From the NCBI GenBank assembly GCA_964614415.1, contig CAZTLE010000078.1, positions 1-17,462 on the forward strand: a stretch of 17,462 bases of DNA. Reading direction: 5' to 3'. Below, in pieces: positions 13,424 through 17,462 of the stretch. The stretch comes from CAZTLE01 sp964614415. Lineage in GTDB: Bacteria > Bacteroidota > Bacteroidia > Flavobacteriales > Flavobacteriaceae. The translations under genes were made by a program, and so were the position numbers. A model generated the notes under the pieces. That model was not told the origin of the DNA. It saw only the letters and a program-made list of their open reading frames with translations, and searched no databases. Positions within the stretch are counted from its first letter, which is position 1, and each line of letters starts with the position of its first letter.

Positions 13424-13988
13424 TAAGGCCTTTTTTCAATTCGTGTAATGTAGTTAGGGCAGTTTGAAAACGAGCCTCCCGATCTCCTTTCAGTACCTGA
13501 TACGGCAAATTCAATCGTTTGAGCTCGTCCTCAAAAGTACAAAACATTGTGAACCTGTCATTGGGGTTATCCCGTAGATCATCGGGTTCCCAGGGGACAT
13601 CGATATAGGTTAAAAAATAGAGGGTATAGGTATTCTTCAAAGCGTATTCTGCAATCTCCGGAGGGCAATATCCGTCGTAATAAAATTCAGAATAAACTTT
13701 CAACTCAAGGAGGTTGGTATCACAAAACAGGAAGTCATTAGCTCTTGCTGCGGCTTCATTCTCAGATTGCATTTGTCCATGGGCTATGGGAAGGAGATCT
13801 TTGCGTTCACAGGACGTCCGGGTGGCATCCCATTTCTCCTGAAGGTAGGGCCTCATAAATTCGGGCACCCATTCGGTTTTGAAATGTGCGGCCAGCTCTT
13901 TTGCCAGGGTCGTCTTTCCGGTAGATTCGGGTCCGAAAAGCACAATTCTCAGGCAATCGCTTTCTGTTTGTCCAAGTGTTTTTTCCAT
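13413..13988 (-). CDS. NadR-like P-loop kinase (ribosylnicotinamide-kinase type domain)
   Basis: A 191-residue P-loop protein matching the C-terminal kinase domain of NadR. Walker A is GPESTGKT (19-26). VPEFMRPYL (41-49) corresponds to the VPEYAREYL substrate segment of NadR, and FLFCDTN (87-92) is the strand with the catalytic Asp. There is no N-terminal NMN adenylyltransferase or HTH domain, so at most it phosphorylates. Nicotinamide riboside is the textbook substrate; the neighbouring thiamin-binding gene makes thiamin an alternative. I chose the ATG at 13988 because the frame open upstream to 14339 lies inside the transporter gene and reads as shadow sequence. It overlaps the transporter gene by 40 bp and the DUF4301 gene by 11 bp. 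Confidence 0.88.
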   Translation of the reverse strand: MEKTLGQTESDCLRIVLFGPESTGKTTLAKELAAHFKTEWVPEFMRPYLQEKWDATRTSCERKDLLPIAHGQMQSENEAAARANDFLFCDTNLLELKVYSEFYYDGYCPPEIAEYALKNTYTLYFLTYIDVPWEPDDLRDNPNDRFTMFCTFEDELKRLNLPYQVLKGDREARFQTALTTLHELKKGLNAQ

Positions 13989-14581
13989 GCCAGATAGCCT
14001 TGAATGGCCAGTACGGTGAAAATTAAATATTGTAACGATAACATTCCCCACCCGCGATATGCGTACAGCGGTACTGTGATGATATCTGCAAAAATCCAAA
14101 GTGTCCAGTTCTCGAGCTTCTTGTTCGCCATATACCACATAGCCGTAAAGAACACTCCGGATGTAAATATATCGATGTAATTGGAAGGACCAATCTTGGC
14201 ACCATAGCCTTTGTAAACAGCATAGGTCACCGCCATGGTAATTACAAACATCCCAAATCCAACTAATTTCTCCCTGGTATTGGTCCGGGAGACGGGGACA
14301 ACCAGCTTTCCCTCCTTCTTCCTGGCCCAGTTCCACCAACCGTAGATACTCATGATCGAATAGTAAAAATTCATCATCATATCGCCCATAAGCTCGTCGT
14401 GCAGGAAGAGATAAACGGTAATTGTAGTGGCGATCAGCCCGGTAGGATACACGAGGATGTCTCTGCGCTTTGCGTAAACCACGCTCGCGATACCAAAGAC
14501 AAAGGCGATGGCTTCCAAAACGATGAGATAGGTTTCCCGCTCGTAATAGGGAGAAAGGAAAAAATCAAAAATGGGGTTCAT
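13949..14581 (-). CDS. PnuC/PnuT family vitamin transporter
   Basis: A 210-residue inner-membrane protein of the PnuC family, which moves nicotinamide riboside (PnuC), thiamin (PnuT) or riboflavin (PnuX) by facilitated diffusion with trapping by a cytosolic kinase. Several hydrophobic helices are visible (about 18-37, 43-61, 105-123, 136-151, 158-175, 180-199). Family marks are SIYGWWNW (78-85) and ENWTLWIFADIITVPLYAY (157-175), with the N-W-x-x-W pattern of the binding site. The gene overlaps the thiamin-binding protein gene by 17 bp and the kinase gene by 40 bp, so the three are made together. The thiamin-binding neighbour favours the PnuT role; the NadR-like kinase favours nicotinamide riboside. 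The sequence does not settle it. Confidence 0.9.
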   Translation of the reverse strand: MNPIFDFFLSPYYERETYLIVLEAIAFVFGIASVVYAKRRDILVYPTGLIATTITVYLFLHDELMGDMMMNFYYSIMSIYGWWNWARKKEGKLVVPVSRTNTREKLVGFGMFVITMAVTYAVYKGYGAKIGPSNYIDIFTSGVFFTAMWYMANKKLENWTLWIFADIITVPLYAYRGWGMLSLQYLIFTVLAIQGYLAWKKHLDKQKAIA

Positions 14582-14825
14582 ACGCGCTGCGGTCCGATTT
14601 TACGATTTTCATGTACAGTAGTCCACTGTCTATTGCGTTCAATGCCGTATGTATTTCTTTTTGAAGTACCTCCATCACTTCGTGGTAGTTTCCGTAGACT
14701 TGTGTGCTAAGCGGATTTTCCAGCACGGTTAGACCCGAAGCCCTCAATTGTTTTATAAAATCAATAATGGCAGGTTCATACGTATCCTGCAAAGGGGTTA
14801 ATGTAAGTTCAACTGAAATATCCAT
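14565..14825 (-). CDS. Thiamin-binding protein, MTH1187/YkoF family
   Basis: An 86-residue small cytosolic protein of the Thiamine_BP family (formerly DUF77), a ferredoxin-like alpha-beta fold. The N-terminal strand MDISVELTLTPLQD, the helix YEPAIIDFIKQLRASGL, the strand TQVYGNYHEVMEVLQK and the final helix and strand match the family. Relatives such as YkoF bind thiamin or its hydroxymethylpyrimidine part. Together with the next gene (a PnuC/PnuT transporter, 17-bp overlap) it points to thiamin handling. It starts 5 nt after the GGGP synthase stop. Confidence 0.88.
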   Translation of the reverse strand: MDISVELTLTPLQDTYEPAIIDFIKQLRASGLTVLENPLSTQVYGNYHEVMEVLQKEIHTALNAIDSGLLYMKIVKSDRSAYEPHF

Positions 14826-14830
14826 ATTGC

Positions 14831-15532
14831 TTATCCTTTTTCTTCGAAGACCGTCCCCATAACCACCATATCGGCGCCTGCTTCGTAGGCCGCTTTGCGC
14901 TGCGCCTCTGTGCGGATTCCTCCGCCCACAATAAGAGGCACATCGATCTCCGAACTTACTTTTTTAATGATCCCGGTACTTATGGGTTCCAAAGCACCAC
15001 TCCCCGCCTCCAGATACACCAATTGCATTCCCAAATGGGTCCCGGCCAATGCAGTGTCCGTAATTTGCTGCACATCATTCGGGTGTAAAGGTGTTGTTTG
15101 CGTTACACGCTCAACCGCCGATTCTTTCCCTCCATCAATGAGTAAATAACCTGTAGGGATCACTTCCAATTCGGATTGTCGTATCGCCGGAACTGCTTTT
15201 ACGTGCTGCCCGATGAGATATTCCGGATTCCTGCCGGACAACAATGACAGGAATAACAAGGCGTCGGCCTGAGGCGAGATCTGTGAATAATCCCCGGGAA
15301 ACAGGATCACGGGTAGGCTCGTTTGGTCCTTCAATGCACTAATAGTCGCACTGCATTCATCAGCGTTTGCCGTGCTTCCTCCAACGAACAGATAGTCGGT
15401 TTCGTTAGGAATTGTTGCCAGAAATGCCACGGCCTTGCCGGGGTCAAACTCTTCGGGATCTATAAGTACGGCCAGCAACGGACGGTTGTCCCGAACAGAC
15501 GCTATAATGGACGCATGAATACTGGAGGTCAT
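14831..15532 (-). CDS. Geranylgeranylglyceryl phosphate synthase family (bacterial)
   Basis: A 233-residue TIM-barrel prenyltransferase that joins sn-glycerol-1-phosphate to a prenyl diphosphate, making the first ether bond of archaeal-type lipids. Visible motifs: LIDPEEFD (23-30), FVGGS (49-53), LFPGDYSQIS (77-86), NPEYLIGQH (102-110), YLEAGSGA (173-180), VGGGIRT (202-208) and GADMVVMGT (219-227). The length and the FPGD and GGGIRT patterns fit the Bacteroidota group whose tested members make geranylgeranylglyceryl phosphate; heptaprenyl-type PcrB is the other possibility. I chose the ATG at 15532, one base after the phosphopantetheinyl transferase stop; the open frame upstream lies inside that gene. 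No glycerol-1-phosphate dehydrogenase or second prenyltransferase lies in the window. Confidence 0.92.
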   Translation of the reverse strand: MTSSIHASIIASVRDNRPLLAVLIDPEEFDPGKAVAFLATIPNETDYLFVGGSTANADECSATISALKDQTSLPVILFPGDYSQISPQADALLFLSLLSGRNPEYLIGQHVKAVPAIRQSELEVIPTGYLLIDGGKESAVERVTQTTPLHPNDVQQITDTALAGTHLGMQLVYLEAGSGALEPISTGIIKKVSSEIDVPLIVGGGIRTEAQRKAAYEAGADMVVMGTVFEEKG

Positions 15533-15533
15533 A

Positions 15534-16172
15534 TCAGGCGGCTTGGGAAATATGTGCATAGGCGCAGGTGAATCCTTCAAATTCCAAAAACCAAATGTCG
15601 TAGGTTTCCGATTTGCCTTCATAACTCACCGAGGCGGTTGTGGTGGTAGCATCCAAACGAAAGTCCTCCACATAAATATGTCGCAGAAAACTCACTCCTT
15701 TGGCCGCAAAACTCTTGTACAATGACTCTTTGGCTCCCCAAACGATGGTGAGCTTCCGCATGATGGCATCTTCATTGGCCAGGGTACGATACTCTTCAAC
15801 CGGGGTGAACTTATGGGCGATCTTCAAAATCTTGGTACGTTGTTTCTCTATGTCGATACCTACTTCAGCATCACTAACAATAATCGCCGAAAAGATAAAA
15901 GAATGGGTAATCGATATCTTTTTGCCATCCGTTAAATGCGGTTTTCCATTATCGTCGTAATACAGGTCATGATCCTTATAACCCACTTCGGCCAATAATT
16001 GACGAACACTCATAAACCCACGGCGGTGTATATCGCTCTTCATTCCATCCACACGATCCTGACAGTGAGGAGTAAGGACTACATTCCGGGAAAGCTCTTC
16101 AAAAGATTCTTCGATCTTCCAAATGAGCACTTTAGTACCAGGATTTACTGTTATTGTTTTGTAAAGAGGCAT
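15534..16172 (-). CDS. 4'-Phosphopantetheinyl transferase superfamily protein (Sfp type)
   Basis: A 212-residue enzyme that moves phosphopantetheine from CoA onto a serine of carrier proteins. The three marks of the Sfp/AcpS superfamily are seen: NGKPHLTDGKKISITHS (75-91), VGIDIEK (104-110) with the Mg-binding D107 and E109, and WGAKESLYK (145-153) with E149. The double-domain length (over 200 residues) is that of Sfp-type enzymes. It is the first gene of the minus-strand cluster and divergent from ahcY, with 96 bp between their starts. Which carrier protein it serves is unclear; no polyketide or peptide synthetase is in the window, so the fatty-acid carrier is possible. No clear promoter is visible on its side of the divergent region. 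Confidence 0.93.
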   Translation of the reverse strand: MPLYKTITVNPGTKVLIWKIEESFEELSRNVVLTPHCQDRVDGMKSDIHRRGFMSVRQLLAEVGYKDHDLYYDDNGKPHLTDGKKISITHSFIFSAIIVSDAEVGIDIEKQRTKILKIAHKFTPVEEYRTLANEDAIMRKLTIVWGAKESLYKSFAAKGVSFLRHIYVEDFRLDATTTTASVSYEGKSETYDIWFLEFEGFTCAYAHISQAA

Positions 16173-16192
16173 GTAAATTGACGGATAATGCT

Positions 16193-16200
16193 TACTTTTG
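16193..16200 (+). promoter_or_regulatory. Predicted ahcY promoter, -7 element TACTTTTG
   Basis: TACTTTTG matches TAnnTTTG on the plus strand, 69 bp upstream of the ahcY ATG. A -33 TTG at the usual spacing is not seen; the nearest TTG (16178-16180) is only 12 nt away. The leader would be about 60 nt and contain the hairpin at 16238-16252. Confidence 0.5.
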
Positions 16201-16237
16201 CATCTCGAAAATCGAACTGAGTATTTAACCTTAGATT

Positions 16238-16252
16238 TCCCGCCCGGCGGGG
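16238..16252 (+). other. GC-rich hairpin in the ahcY leader
   Basis: CCCGC (16239-16243), loop CCG, GCGGG (16247-16251), with a possible T-G closing pair. It stands out in AT-rich leader DNA and lies 17 nt before the ATG. No T-tract follows, so it is not a terminator, and the conserved core of the SAH riboswitch is not present. Confidence 0.55.
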
Positions 16253-16268
16253 ATGTAAATATAACAAT

Positions 16269-17399
16269 ATGTCTACGAAAACAGCGCCTTATGTGGCCTA
16301 TAAAGTAAAAGATATCTCATTGGCCGATTGGGGTCGAAGGGAGATTGAGTTGGCCGAGGCTGAAATGCCCGGATTGATGTCGCTTCGCGAAGAGTACAAA
16401 GACGAACAACCTTTAAAGGGTGCGCGTATCGCCGGATGTCTTCACATGACCATCCAAACGGCTGTACTTATCGAAACACTACAGGCCCTGGGTGCGGAAG
16501 TAACCTGGAGTTCCTGTAACATCTTTTCTACTCAGGACCATGCCGCTGCAGCAATTGCTGATGCCGGTATCCCTGTGTATGCCTGGAAAGGAATGAACGA
16601 TGAGGAGTTTGATTGGTGTATCGAGCAAACCCTTTTCTTCGGAGAAGATCGTCAGCCATTGAACATGATCCTGGATGATGGAGGTGACCTTACCAATATG
16701 GTATTGGATAAATACCCTGAGTTGGTTCCCGGCATCAAAGGTCTTTCAGAAGAGACTACTACAGGAGTGCACCGTTTGTACGATCGCATGAACAACGGAA
16801 CCCTTCCGTTGCCGGCGATTAATGTGAATGACAGTGTGACCAAGTCTAAGTTCGACAACAAATACGGTTGTAAAGAAAGTGCTGTGGATGCTATCCGCCG
16901 CGCTACTGATGTAATGCTTGCAGGAAAGCGCGTTGTGGTATGTGGATACGGTGATGTTGGTAAAGGTACTGCCGCTTCCTTTAGAGGAGCCGGTTCTATC
17001 GTAACCGTTACCGAGATCGATCCTATCTGTGCGCTTCAGGCCGCAATGGACGGATTCGAAGTGAAGCGTCTTGAGACTGTGGTTGGAAACGCCGATGTGG
17101 TAATCACTACCACCGGAAACAAAGATATCGTTCGCGGTGAGCACTTCTCTGCTATGAAAGACAAGACCATCGTTTGTAACATTGGTCACTTTGACAACGA
17201 GATCGACGTAGCCTGGTTGAACGACAACCACGGAGATACCAAGGTAGAGATCAAGCCTCAGGTAGATAAGTACACTGTAAATGGTAACGATATCATCCTT
17301 CTGGCTGAAGGTCGTTTGGTGAACCTTGGTTGTGCTACGGGACACCCAAGTTTTGTGATGAGTAACTCATTTACAAACCAAACCTTGGCACAGATCTAG
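16269..17399 (+). CDS. ahcY: Adenosylhomocysteinase, broken near the C-terminus by an amber codon
   Basis: S-adenosylhomocysteine hydrolase, which splits SAH into adenosine and homocysteine with bound NAD. Substrate-site segments are present: CLHMTIQTAVLIETL (H59), SSCNIFSTQDHAAAA, DDGGDLT and NDSVTKSKFDN. The NAD loop GYGDVGKG is at 226-233, and NIGHFDNEID and GHPSFVMSNSF follow. The frame ends with a TAG after LAQI (376 residues) where the family has LAQIELW. The same frame goes on after the TAG with LWNNSDSYENKVYML, which is normal family sequence, so the stop replaces a conserved Glu codon (GAG to TAG fits). About 60 residues, including the Lys and Tyr that complete the NAD site of the partner subunit, would be lost. 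The window ends at 17462, so an end-of-sequence error is a real possibility. Confidence 0.9.
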   Translation: MSTKTAPYVAYKVKDISLADWGRREIELAEAEMPGLMSLREEYKDEQPLKGARIAGCLHMTIQTAVLIETLQALGAEVTWSSCNIFSTQDHAAAAIADAGIPVYAWKGMNDEEFDWCIEQTLFFGEDRQPLNMILDDGGDLTNMVLDKYPELVPGIKGLSEETTTGVHRLYDRMNNGTLPLPAINVNDSVTKSKFDNKYGCKESAVDAIRRATDVMLAGKRVVVCGYGDVGKGTAASFRGAGSIVTVTEIDPICALQAAMDGFEVKRLETVVGNADVVITTTGNKDIVRGEHFSAMKDKTIVCNIGHFDNEIDVAWLNDNHGDTKVEIKPQVDKYTVNGNDIILLAEGRLVNLGCATGHPSFVMSNSFTNQTLAQI

Positions 17400-17462
17400 C
17401 TGTGGAACAACAGTGATAGCTACGAAAACAAAGTATACATGCTAGCTCCGCAACGGTACGAG
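17400..17462 (+). pseudogene. Continuation of the ahcY frame after the amber codon
   Basis: Read in the ahcY frame, these bases give LWNNSDSYENKVYML and then APQRYE. The first part is the expected AhcY sequence; the last six codons depart from the usual PKHLDE. The frame itself is kept, so there is no frameshift before the window edge. Confidence 0.7.

Noticed and set aside
13989..14339. N-terminal extension of the NadR-like kinase
   Set aside because: This part lies within the transporter coding region in another frame and reads as non-family sequence; the family start is at 13988.
14565..14825. Reading the 86-residue gene as a spurious small frame
   Set aside because: Its sequence matches the thiamin-binding MTH1187/YkoF family and its overlap with the transporter gene is typical of a real operon gene.
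16201..16268. SAH or SAM riboswitch upstream of ahcY
   Set aside because: Only one small hairpin is present; the conserved aptamer cores of the known classes are not recognisable and the leader is very short.
16746..17345. 199-codon open frame on the minus strand opposite ahcY
   Set aside because: Antisense to strongly conserved AhcY sequence and without family features.

Overview
The window looks like chromosomal DNA of a marine-type Flavobacteriaceae (Bacteroidota), perhaps near Muricauda, Robiginitalea or Muriicola; the genus is a guess. Support comes from promoters of the TAnnTTTG type, start codons without Shine-Dalgarno sequences, a TonB-dependent receptor with an N-terminal carboxypeptidase-regulatory domain, a DUF4301 protein and a bacterial geranylgeranylglyceryl phosphate synthase. 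I see no rRNA, tRNA, CRISPR array, phage gene or transposase. Base composition and codon use look even across the genes.

Layout. Positions 1-387 are non-coding, AT-rich and repeat-bearing. At 388-1257 (-) is a flavin-reductase-like FMN protein. At 1393-2562 (+) is an orphan sensor histidine kinase, which converges with a hit-greA pair (2564-3433, -). The greA leader carries a promoter followed by two terminator-like hairpins and an 11-codon upstream ORF. A degenerate Rieske-like lipoprotein (3853-4287, +) converges with a TonB-dependent receptor (4284-6668, -) that lies behind a TPP riboswitch and is therefore a probable thiamin receptor. Next come a hybrid histidine kinase with REC and Hpt domains (7037-9484, +) and, tail to tail, a sigma-54 activator (9481-10839, -). 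A terminator separates the activator from a small secreted protein (10957-11280, -), whose upstream region contains a sigma-54-like -24/-12 element and a phased array of TGTGTAA sites.

From 16172 down to 11490 (-) runs a tight seven-gene cluster with overlaps or gaps of 5 nt or less: phosphopantetheinyl transferase, GGGP synthase, thiamin-binding YkoF/MTH1187-type protein, PnuC/PnuT-family transporter, NadR-like kinase, DUF4301 nucleotidyltransferase-like protein and ArfB. Divergent from it is ahcY (16269 onward, +), whose frame is broken by an amber codon about 60 codons before the usual end; the window stops soon after.

How the genes may work together. The TPP-controlled receptor, the thiamin-binding protein, the PnuC/PnuT homologue and the NadR-like kinase together suggest a thiamin salvage route: outer-membrane uptake, inner-membrane uptake, then phosphorylation. 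The hybrid kinase, sigma-54 activator and small secreted protein look like a self-contained phosphorelay with a predicted local target. The strongest leads that the gene list alone does not show are the greA leader, the sigma-54/TGTGTAA regulatory region and the thiamin-salvage reading of the NadR-like kinase.
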